Shown here one piece after another: positions 55,962 through 64,000 of a stretch of 64,000 nucleotides of DNA. The notes beneath the pieces are model-generated. The model searched no databases. It worked only from the letters and a program-made list of their open reading frames with translations, and had not been told where the DNA came from. Position numbers and translations under genes: made by a program. This stretch comes from Deltaproteobacteria bacterium (GTDB taxonomy: Bacteria > Myxococcota_A > UBA796 > UBA2385), in contig JAGYJW010000008.1 in assembly GCA_018401435.1 (NCBI GenBank), forward strand, positions 124,001 to 188,000. Direction: 5' to 3'. Position 1 is the stretch's first letter; each line of letters starts with the position of its first letter.

Positions 55962-56810
55962 CTATGCCCCCGCTTCGGCCCCCTGCCCCTCTGCGGGAGC
56001 TTGCGGCGTGAGCAAGGCCTTCTCTGCGGCGCTCAGGGTGAGGGCCGGCTGGCCCTCCACCTTGGTGGCCACCAGCACGTCCAAGGCGACCGCCGCCCGC
56101 AGGCAGGCTTCGGCGTAATCGGGGCTGGGGCACCACAGGCGGCTGGCGTCGCTGTGGGCCACCACCTCGGCGGTGCGCAGGGTCAGCAGGAGCTGTCCGG
56201 AGAGCTGCTCGGCCACCGTGAGGCCATAGGCCAGCGGATCGGGGCGGGCCCGGCGCGGGCGGGCCGGGGCGCTGCTGGCCCCATCGCGCTCCAACACGCC
56301 CAGCTGCACCAGGACGCCGATCACGCTGCTGCGGGTCTTGCGCCGGGAGGCCGCGCTGGCCTCCTCTTCGGTGAAGCGGTCCACCAGGGCGTCCCAGTCT
56401 TCCATGGGGATCGCCTCGGGCGCTGCACCTGCGGCCTCGGCCGCCGCCAGGCGGGGGGCCACCAGCTCTTGTACGGCCAGCAGGGTCCAGGGGTGGGCCA
56501 GGCCATAGCGCGAGAAGAAGATGTCGTTGCGGCGGGTCTCGGGGCCCGACTGGATCAGGCGCAACATCGGCGTGTCCAGCACGGTGTCGGCGCCATCCGT
56601 CTCGATGAAGATGCGCTGTACCAGCCGAATCAGCGTCTGCCGATAGGAGGGCTCGGCGGTGTCGAGCAGGGCCTCGCAGCGGTTTCGCCAGTCCTCGGCC
56701 GCTTCGCCCGGCACCGCGAGGTCGATCAGGGCCAGCCCCTCGTCCTGGGGCAGGGTCCGCGTCCAGGAGGTCAAGGGTCGCGGGAAGTCGATCGGGCCAT
56801 AGTTGCCCAT
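55962..56810 (-). CDS. Hypothetical protein (possibly DUF1819/BrxA-like)
   Basis: A 282-aa soluble, helix-rich protein. ATG 56810 has GGAG seven bases upstream. Distinct stretches are YRQTLIRLVQRIFIETDGAD, ETRRNDIFFSRYGLAHPWTL, EEEASAASRRKTRSSVIGVL and VQLGVLERDG, followed by a Pro/Arg linker and a second helical part. The 'RRKTRSSVIGVLVQLGVL' segment has the shape of the C-terminal winged part of BrxA-like (DUF1819) proteins, but the similarity is weak and no other BREX genes are present, so I do not assign it. It sits between tRNA-Thr and a lipoprotein gene on the other strand. Confidence 0.5.
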   Translation of the reverse strand: MGNYGPIDFPRPLTSWTRTLPQDEGLALIDLAVPGEAAEDWRNRCEALLDTAEPSYRQTLIRLVQRIFIETDGADTVLDTPMLRLIQSGPETRRNDIFFSRYGLAHPWTLLAVQELVAPRLAAAEAAGAAPEAIPMEDWDALVDRFTEEEASAASRRKTRSSVIGVLVQLGVLERDGASSAPARPRRARPDPLAYGLTVAEQLSGQLLLTLRTAEVVAHSDASRLWCPSPDYAEACLRAAVALDVLVATKVEGQPALTLSAAEKALLTPQAPAEGQGAEAGA

Positions 56811-57007
56811 GAGACAGCTCCATCCGGTGGGCGCCACCGTCGGCGAAGGTCCGGCACGGCGGCCGACTGCCGGGGGGCGTGCGTCCCTTGCGGGCTATCC
56901 GGTCCTCTGTCCGCCGGCCCCGTGCGGCGGGACTTTGTCGGATGGCGGGGACCGGTCTGGCGGTTGAGGGGGTAGAGAGCCCCCCGCCTGCCTTGGAGCC
57001 CGCCGCG

Positions 57008-59035
57008 ATGCCCGGCCCTGACGCCCTCCGCCCCCTGCTGCTGCTCGCGACCCTCGCGGTGGCCTGCGCGGGGCACCGGGCCAGCAGCACCGGTCCGACA
57101 GGCCCGCGCCACGCCGACCTGCCACTGTGGCGCCCGGGCCCAGAGGGCGAACGCATCTTCGTCGAGGCCGACCTGGGCGACGGCCAGCCCCGGCTCTTCC
57201 TGGTGGACACCGGCGCCAGCCTGTCGGTGCTCAGCGCGGCAGCCTCGGCCGATCTGGGGCTGGTCCCGGTCGAGCGCCCCGGCCAGGTCATCGGCCTGGG
57301 CGGGGCCTCACGCTGGCGCAGCGCCATCGTTGAAAATGTGCGCCTGGGGCCTTTTTCGGTGCCTGATGTCGCCTTTGCCGTGGGGGTGGATGGCGTGCCC
57401 GATCGCCTGGGCGGCGTCACCATTCACGGGGTCATCGGCAACGACGTCTGGCAGCACTTCACCCTCATCGTGGACTACCCCGCCAACCGGATGAGCCTGT
57501 GGCGGCCCGACGACGCGCCGGTGCCCACCCACGCGGTGCCCCTGCACTTCAATGGCGAGCACATCCGCGTCGAGGCCATCTTGGACGCCCGGGGCCGGGG
57601 CAGCGAGGTCGACATCCGACAGCCCTTGTGGCTGGAGGTGGACACCGGCGCCGGCGAGCTGCTGGTGGCGGGCGCGGTGCACGGCCCCCTCGCCCAGGTC
57701 TCCACCGAAGGCGAGGAGCCCATCTTCGGGGTGGGCGGCGGCGACGACCTGCCCGCCAGCAACTTCTTGCAGCGCACCCGCCGCATCGCCGTGCACCGGG
57801 TCGAGGTGGGCGGCGCCACCATCGAAGAGGCGCTGACCGCGCGCTGGATCAACTTCGACACCGAGATGCCCCAGGTGGGACCGCCGGGGCTGCCCGGCCT
57901 GCTGGGCCACAAGGTGCTCGATGGGCACCGGGTCTTCATCGACTACCAGGGCCGCCGATTCGCCTTGTTGCCCTCCGAGGGGCCTCCGCAGCCCCGCGAT
58001 ATGGCCGAGTGGGCCCTCACCCGGGTCAAGCGCGGCAAGGACCCCGAGGACCAGCGCACCCGCGCCTTGCTGCAGGCGGGTCTGGGCCGCCTGGACGACG
58101 CCCGCGCCACCCTGGCCCGGCGCCTGCGCGAGGATCCCGGCGACGCAGAAGCCCGGGTGCTGCTGGCCCGGGTGCAGCGGGTGGACGGGGACCTGGCGGC
58201 CTCGGAGGCCACCCTCTCGGCCCTGTCGGTGGCGGATCTGGTCGAGCACGGCGAGATCGTCGCTGCGGTGAACGGCCGTTGGCTGGCGGGCCATGCCGCG
58301 GACGCCCTCAGCCTGGCCCAAGAGGCCGCCGGCACCCAGCCCGACGCCTCCCTGGCCTGGGTGGCGCTGTCGGATGCCTGCCGGTCGGTGGGCGACGTGC
58401 AGGGGGCGCGGCGGGCCCTGGCAGAGGCCAATCGACTGGACGAGAATCCAGACGGGCACCTTCTTCGCAGGGTCTGGCTGGCCAGCGCCGAGGGCGATCT
58501 CTATGGGGCCATCACCCACGCCCGGCGGCTGATGGAGCTCTACCCCAGCAGCAGCCTGGCCCCGTGGTTCTACGCGCGGCAGCCCTTGGACGCCGATGGC
58601 CGCCACCTGCTCGCCGACGACCTGCGCCGCGCCCGCGCGCGTCTGCACCCCGATGATGGGCCCCTGGACTTCTTTGCCGGTGCCTGGCGCTTTGCCGGAG
58701 AGCCCGCCGAGGCCGAGGCCGTGGGCCGGGTGGGCCGGCAACGCGACTGCCCCCGCAGCCCCGACGACTTGGGCCGCGACAACTGCGAGGCCTGGTACCG
58801 GGCTCTCGCCGGGGTCGAGCTGGATCACGCTCGCGCCCTCATCGACAGCGCGGTGGCCGCAGCACCCGATCGCACCGACTTTGTGGACACCCGCGCCATG
58901 GTGCTGGAGGCCCAGGGCGATCTGGCGGGGGCCCGGGACGCCGCCTGGCGGGCCGCCCAGCTCGAACCGGACAACCTCTACTTCCTGTGGCAGGCTGCTC
59001 GCCTGGACGCCGCGCTGCGTGGCAACGGCACCTGA
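57008..59035 (+). CDS. Lipoprotein with two retropepsin-like domains and TPR region
   Basis: A 675-aa lipoprotein (signal ending LATLAVAC). Two DTGA motifs stand at the starts of two retropepsin-like domains: FLVDTGASLSVLS (Asp67) and LEVDTGAGELLVAG (about Asp212), with HGVIGNDVW and LLGHKVLDG as the matching flap/Gly strands. A covalent two-domain aspartic protease unit is thus formed in one chain, as in pepsins, rather than by dimerisation. The C-terminal 300 residues are TPR-like helices (DPGDAEARVLLARVQRV, ALAEANRLDENPDGHLL). Family members are often annotated as gag-polyprotein-like aspartyl proteases; the target is unknown. Lipid anchoring puts it in the periplasm or on the surface. Confidence 0.78.
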   Translation: MPGPDALRPLLLLATLAVACAGHRASSTGPTGPRHADLPLWRPGPEGERIFVEADLGDGQPRLFLVDTGASLSVLSAAASADLGLVPVERPGQVIGLGGASRWRSAIVENVRLGPFSVPDVAFAVGVDGVPDRLGGVTIHGVIGNDVWQHFTLIVDYPANRMSLWRPDDAPVPTHAVPLHFNGEHIRVEAILDARGRGSEVDIRQPLWLEVDTGAGELLVAGAVHGPLAQVSTEGEEPIFGVGGGDDLPASNFLQRTRRIAVHRVEVGGATIEEALTARWINFDTEMPQVGPPGLPGLLGHKVLDGHRVFIDYQGRRFALLPSEGPPQPRDMAEWALTRVKRGKDPEDQRTRALLQAGLGRLDDARATLARRLREDPGDAEARVLLARVQRVDGDLAASEATLSALSVADLVEHGEIVAAVNGRWLAGHAADALSLAQEAAGTQPDASLAWVALSDACRSVGDVQGARRALAEANRLDENPDGHLLRRVWLASAEGDLYGAITHARRLMELYPSSSLAPWFYARQPLDADGRHLLADDLRRARARLHPDDGPLDFFAGAWRFAGEPAEAEAVGRVGRQRDCPRSPDDLGRDNCEAWYRALAGVELDHARALIDSAVAAAPDRTDFVDTRAMVLEAQGDLAGARDAAWRAAQLEPDNLYFLWQAARLDAALRGNGT

Positions 59036-59058
59036 ACCTCCTCGCCCCGATCGCCCCC

Positions 59059-59901
59059 ATGCTCTTGCTCTGCTTCGCCCTCTTCTTCGGTCCCCTCGCC
59101 CAGGCCGCGGACGGTCCAGCGCCCGCCGCCGACGCCGCCCCCGAGGTCGTGCCCCGGTCCGCGCGGGTGGTGGCGGTCTATGACGGCGACACCGTCACCC
59201 TGGACACCGGCGATCGGGTTCGCCTGCGCTGGGTCAACACCCCCGAGCTCAAGCCGGCAGAGGCCTTCGGTGTCGAGGCCCGCGAGCTGGCCGCCCGGCT
59301 CCTGCTCAACCAACGGGTGATCCTGGACTACGGGCCGGTCGTGCGGGATGGCTATGGCCGCCTGATCGCGGGCATCAGCACGGAAGACGGCACCCGGCTG
59401 TCCATGAAGCTGTTGGAGGCCGGCTATGGCCACCTCTTCGTGATCCCGCCCGTCGGCGACTTCGACATGGCCCCGCTGGTGGCCGCCGAAGAGGCGGCCC
59501 GCGCCGCGGGCAAGGGCATCTGGTCCGATGACCGCTACAAGGGCGCCCTGCACATCACCAGCTTCCACGCCAACGCCCGCGGCGACGATCGCGAGAATGT
59601 GCATGGGGAATATGCCCGGGTCTGCAATGTGAGCGGCCGCACCCTCAACCTGGATGGCTACCGGGTGACCGACATCACGGGCAACAGCTGGCGCATGCCC
59701 GCCATGGATCTGCCCCCCGGCTACACGGTCAAGATCACGAGCGGCAAGGGTCAGGACCAGTCCGACCTGGAGCAGCAGCTCGAGATCTTCCTGCAGAGCG
59801 ACGGCCCGGTCTGGAACAATACCAAGGACCGGATCACGATCTACGACCCCAGCGGCAAGGTGCTGGACACCCGCCTGCACGAGCCCAAGTCCCGCCAATA
59901 G
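59059..59901 (+). CDS. Secreted nuclease: SNase domain plus lamin-tail domain
   Basis: A 280-aa exported protein with signal peptide (LLLCFALFFGPLAQA). Residues about 35-165 are a staphylococcal-nuclease-like domain: ARVVAVYDGDTVTLDTGDRV, RLRWVNTPELKPAEAFG, GPVVRDGYGRLIA and AARAAGKGIW are the usual motifs with the catalytic Arg and Glu/Asp residues. The C-terminal 100 residues resemble the lamin-tail (LTD) domain (ARVCNVSGRTLNLDGYRVTD, LPPGYTVKITSGKGQDQ). It should cut DNA or RNA outside the cytoplasm. It starts 24 nt after the retropepsin-TPR gene and may be co-transcribed with it. Confidence 0.87.
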   Translation: MLLLCFALFFGPLAQAADGPAPAADAAPEVVPRSARVVAVYDGDTVTLDTGDRVRLRWVNTPELKPAEAFGVEARELAARLLLNQRVILDYGPVVRDGYGRLIAGISTEDGTRLSMKLLEAGYGHLFVIPPVGDFDMAPLVAAEEAARAAGKGIWSDDRYKGALHITSFHANARGDDRENVHGEYARVCNVSGRTLNLDGYRVTDITGNSWRMPAMDLPPGYTVKITSGKGQDQSDLEQQLEIFLQSDGPVWNNTKDRITIYDPSGKVLDTRLHEPKSRQ

Positions 59902-59916
59902 CCCAGCGCGCGGTCG

Positions 59917-61663
<1,747 letters not shown>

Positions 61664-61677
61664 AGGGGGCGGCGGGG

Positions 61678-61700
61678 CGGCTGAGCCCAGCGCTCAGCCG
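61678..61700. terminator. 8-bp inverted repeat between thiC and the NUDIX gene
   Basis: cggctgag and ctcagccg are separated by seven bases and span the convergent gene ends. It may be a bidirectional terminator stem; there is no T run. Confidence 0.4.
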
Positions 61701-62271
61701 TCCAGCAGCTCCTGCACGGTGCGCATGAGGGGGCGCAGGCTGCGGTGGGTGACCGCCGCGACCGCGTCGTCCAGCGTGAACCAGCGCACCGCCAGGATCC
61801 CCTCGCGGGTGGAGGGCGAGAAGCCCTCGTAGCGCTTGGGCGCCCGCATCAGGTACATGTGCAGGGTCTTGAGGCGCGGCGACCCGTCGGGGGTCTGAAA
61901 GCCGTAGCGCACGAAGCCGAGGTCCTCGAAGGGCTCCAGCTCCATCTCCTTGCCCATCTCCTCCTGGACCTCGCGGACAGCGGCGGCCACGGGGCTCTCG
62001 CCGGCTTCGAGCTTGCCCTTGGCCACCTCCCAGGTCACGCCGCTGCGGCGCTGCACCTGGATCAGGGCCAGCTCGGGCCCCCGCGGCCCGTCAAAGATGG
62101 GGATGCCGCCGGCCGAGACCTGCTCGGCGAAGCCCTCGCGCAGGTTGAGCACATGGCGGACCGGCACCGAGGTGCACTGCCAGAGCCCCTGGGCGTTGCG
62201 TTCAAAGCGGCAGCCATCGCGGCGGGCGCGGGAGGCGTCCACATAGAGCACGACCGGGTCGTCGTTCTGCC
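61694..62271 (-). pseudogene. NUDIX hydrolase, 5' end cut off by IS21 fragment
   Basis: The minus-strand frame ends at 61694 with a well-conserved NUDIX domain: GKLEAGESPVAAAVREVQEE, then MGKE (the GX5EX7REUXEEXGU box is complete). The region before it (VLYVDASRARRDGC, FERNAQGLWQCTSVPVRHVL, NLREGFAEQVSAGGIPIF) also looks genuine. Just upstream of VVLYVDAS (about 62265-62280) the sequence becomes IS21 istA on the other strand. No start codon with a ribosome-binding site is left, so the N-terminus is missing. The intact domain could hydrolyse a nucleoside diphosphate linked to another moiety. A longer open frame to 63313 is only istA/istB antisense. Confidence 0.65.
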
Positions 62272-62854
62272 GGTGGGCAAGACCCCCTACGTCCGTTTCG
62301 ACGGCAACGACTACTCGGTGCCCCACACCCAGGTGCGCCGCGAGCTCCTTGTGTTGGCCACCCAGGACCGCGTGCGCCTCCTCGATGGCAACGACCTGGT
62401 CGCTGCCCACGCCCGGTCCTGGGATCGCGGCCAGCAGGTCGAAGACCCCGGCCACGTGGCCGAGCTGGTGGCCCGCAAGCGGGCCGCAGCGCGTGCCCGG
62501 GCAACCGACCGCCTCCTCCACGCTGTCCCCGAGAGCCAGCACCTGCTGCACCGTGTCGCCGAGCGCGGGGGCAGCCTCGGCGGCACCGTCTCGGGCCTCG
62601 TGCGCCTCCTCGATGCCCATGGCGCTGCCGCCGTCCAGGCCGCCCTTCGCGAGGCCCTGGAGCGCGACGCGCCCCACCTGCACGCCGTCCGCCAGGTCCT
62701 CGACCGCGTCCGCCAGCAGCGCGACCAGCCGCCCGCACTGCCCGTGCCCCTGCCCGACGATCCGCGCGTCCGCGGCCTCGTCGTGACCCCCCACGCCTTG
62801 TCCACCTACGACCACCTCACCAGCGAGAACACCGATGAACACCAAGAAGACTGA
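62270..62854 (+). pseudogene. istA: IS21 transposase IstA, C-terminal fragment
   Basis: The frame reads VGKTPYVRFDGNDYSVPHTQ, then ATQDRVRLLDGNDLVAAHAR, SWDRGQQVEDPGHVAELVA, all of the post-catalytic beta domain of IstA, and ends ENTDEHQED. The helix-turn-helix and DDE core are missing. The stop overlaps istB by 20 nt, as usual in IS21. Confidence 0.8.
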
Positions 62855-63485
62855 GGATCTGCGCGCCCGCGCCACCGCCCTGGGCCTGCACGGCCTCGCC
62901 GCTCGTTGGGACGAGCTCTCCGACACCGAGTGGGCAGCCAAAGCCATCGGCATCGAGGAGCAAGAGCGCCAGCGCCGCAGCCTCGAACGCCGGGTCAAGC
63001 GGGCCCGTCTCGGCGCATTCAAACCCATGGCCGACTTCGACTGGGGCTGGCCCACCAAGATCGACCGGGAGCTGGTCGACGAGCTGTTCACCCTGCAGTT
63101 CATCGCCGAGGCCGCCAATGTCGTCCTGGTGGGACCCAACGGCGTCGGCAAGTCCATGATCGCCCGAAACCTCGCCCACGCAGCCCTCATGGCCGGCCAC
63201 ACCGTGCACTTCACCTCCGCCAGCGAGATGCTGAATCGCCTCGCCGCCCAGGACTCGATGACCGCCCTGGAGCGCCACATCCGCCGTCTCTGCAAGCCGA
63301 ACCTGCTGGTCATCGACGAGGTCGGCTACCTGTCCTACGGAAACCGCCACGCCGACCTCCTCTTCGAGGTCGTCACCCGCAGACACCTCCTGCGACCCGT
63401 CGTCCTCACCACCAACAAGCCCTTTGCCGAGTGGGCCGAGGTCTTCCCCAACGCCACCTGTGTCGTCACCCTCGTCGACCGCCTG
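62835..63485 (+). pseudogene. istB: IS21 helper ATPase IstB, C-terminally truncated
   Basis: From ATG 62835 the IstB family is clear: N-terminal helical region, Walker A GPNGVGKSMIARNLAHAAL, Walker B LLVIDEVGYLSYG, sensor VVLTTNKPFAEWAEVFPN and VVTLVDRL. After 63485 the frame runs into unrelated sequence (SPSRASGCFAAH) to a stop at 63632. About the last 30 residues of a normal IstB (usually VHHAEIVVIDGESYRLKEA-like) are absent. IstB assembles with IstA for target choice in IS21 transposition; this copy should be inactive. Confidence 0.85.
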
Positions 63486-63500
63486 AGCCCATCCCGGGCC

Positions 63501-63827
63501 TCAGGCTGTTTCGCGGCACATCTGCGAATGCGCGGGTGCAGGGTGCCCGCCGGCCCCGCGGTCGATGGTGAACCGGTGCCCGCGCCATCGTGGAGCAGAC
63601 CGACAGGGGCGCCGCGCGGGGCCGCACATTGAGCGCTGCGCGCGGCCGATGCCGCAGCTGGCCAGCACCGCGCTGTGGACCAGCGCGGGGCCCTCCACCG
63701 CCGTGATGTCCAGGGGGTCGCCGACAATTTCGAGATCCAGGCGCTGACCGAAGCTGCGGGCCCGGGAGAGCAGGAGGATGCCGGCGGTGAGGGCGGCGGG
63801 GCTATTGCCCTGGAGGGAGACGGTCAC
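63501..63827 (-). CDS. Hypothetical protein next to IS21 junction
   Basis: A 108-aa frame starting at GTG 63827, seven bases after aggaag. The first half (VSLQGNSPAALTAGILLLSR, then ARSFGQRLDLEIVGDPLDIT, AVEGPALVHSAVLASCGIG) looks like a real conserved beta/alpha domain, which I cannot name. The second half is Arg/Pro-rich and ends just beside the IS21 junction, so the natural C-terminus may be altered. It follows a partial membrane protein gene on the same strand with a 40-nt gap. Confidence 0.45.
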   Translation of the reverse strand: MTVSLQGNSPAALTAGILLLSRARSFGQRLDLEIVGDPLDITAVEGPALVHSAVLASCGIGRAQRSMCGPARRPCRSAPRWRGHRFTIDRGAGGHPAPAHSQMCRETA

Positions 63828-63867
63828 GGGGGCTTCCTGGGGCGCGCAGGGCAGCAGCCTCTATCGT

Positions 63868-64000
63868 TCAGGCGCGCGGCCCGCCGCGCGGGCTGGGATC
63901 ACGGGCCTCGGGCCGGCGAGACATGAGGTGCAGCAGCACGGCCGGGCCCCACAGCCAGGTCCCATGGGCCAGCAAGGCGACCCAGACCAGGTCCCCTCCC
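63868..64000 (-). CDS. C-terminus of a membrane protein (5' end outside window)
   Basis: The frame is open from the window edge to TGA at 63868-63870 and encodes 43 residues: one hydrophobic segment (DLVWVALLAHGTWLWGPAVL, then LLHLM) followed by a basic, Pro-rich tail. This is consistent with the last TM helix of a membrane protein. Its family cannot be told. Confidence 0.45.
   Translation of the reverse strand, partial: GGDLVWVALLAHGTWLWGPAVLLHLMSRRPEARDPSPRGGPRA

Larger units (their letters stand above)
62268..63485 (+). mobile_element. Internal fragment of an IS21-family element
   Basis: It contains the 3' part of istA and the 5' nine-tenths of istB in their normal order and 20-nt overlap, but lacks the istA N-terminus with its catalytic DDE part, the istB C-terminus, and both terminal inverted repeats. 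Both junctions are abrupt: inside a NUDIX gene on the left and next to an unrelated minus-strand frame on the right. I saw no target duplication. Confidence 0.8.

Noticed and set aside
55962..56810. BREX defence gene brxA
   Set aside because: The resemblance is limited to one short stretch, and none of the other BREX genes (pglX, brxC, pglZ, brxL) is nearby.
61694..63313. 539-codon minus-strand frame as one large NUDIX protein
   Set aside because: Only the last 190 codons are NUDIX-like; the rest is antisense to IS21 istA and istB.

Overview
The window is high-GC, densely coded bacterial DNA. Several traits point to a Myxococcota-like (deltaproteobacterial) genome, probably from an uncultured or poorly sampled lineage. 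Two secreted proteins end in a Cys-containing, TM-plus-RRRR tail of the MYXO-CTERM type. There is a long MopE-like Asp-rich repeat protein, a DUF1592/DUF1552 gene pair, many lipoproteins with Asp-rich linkers, and a PilZ-regulated cellulose operon. No rRNA, CRISPR array or phage module is visible. The taxonomic call is inference.

Layout. 0-4 kb: end of a PEGA-domain protein, then enoyl-CoA hydratase/isomerase, amidase and a zinc-less NADP-dependent oxidoreductase. 4-8 kb (minus): lipoprotein M28 peptidase, two small unknown proteins, a YARHG-domain MYXO-CTERM protein and a GAF-GGDEF diguanylate cyclase. 8-13.5 kb: a lone helicase-associated-domain protein, the DUF1592 lipoprotein (frameshifted) with its DUF1552 partner, and a broken lipoprotein gene. 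13.7-14.9 kb: a decayed DDE transposase. 15-20 kb: AlkZ-like winged-helix protein, cytochrome c-like lipoprotein, MopE-like repeat protein. 20-25 kb: aldo/keto reductase, PG-binding NlpC/P60 protein, phhB, SixA-like phosphatase, two cNMP-binding-domain proteins. 25-38 kb: secreted FG-GAP and lectin-like lipoproteins, membrane proteins, a haem plus copper (PHM-like) lipoprotein, a B3/B4 protein, an RpoD-like sigma factor, fatty acid desaturase, GspE/PilB ATPase and a sucrase/ferredoxin-like protein.

38.9-51.3 kb is the centrepiece: bcsA-bcsB-bcsZ-bcsC-ompA, five genes joined by 1-4-nt stop/start overlaps, behind a good sigma-70-like promoter. BcsA has an intact PilZ domain plus an unusual C-terminal zinc-ribbon, extra TM segment and helical tail; the last gene is a barrel/TSP3/OmpA protein. 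With the GGDEF protein at 7-8 kb they suggest c-di-GMP-controlled cellulose export anchored to peptidoglycan. A UDP-xylose-synthase-like gene follows. 53-62 kb: outer-membrane protein, PPi-type phosphofructokinase, tRNA-Thr(CGT), an unknown protein, a retropepsin-TPR lipoprotein, a secreted nuclease with lamin-tail domain, and thiC behind a TPP riboswitch. At 62.27-63.49 kb an internal IS21 fragment (istA 3' part, istB 5' part) cuts a NUDIX gene.

Apparent frameshifts cluster between about 10 and 24 kb, mostly in homopolymers or repeats, while 24-61 kb is clean. Sequencing or assembly error is as likely as real decay for most of them.
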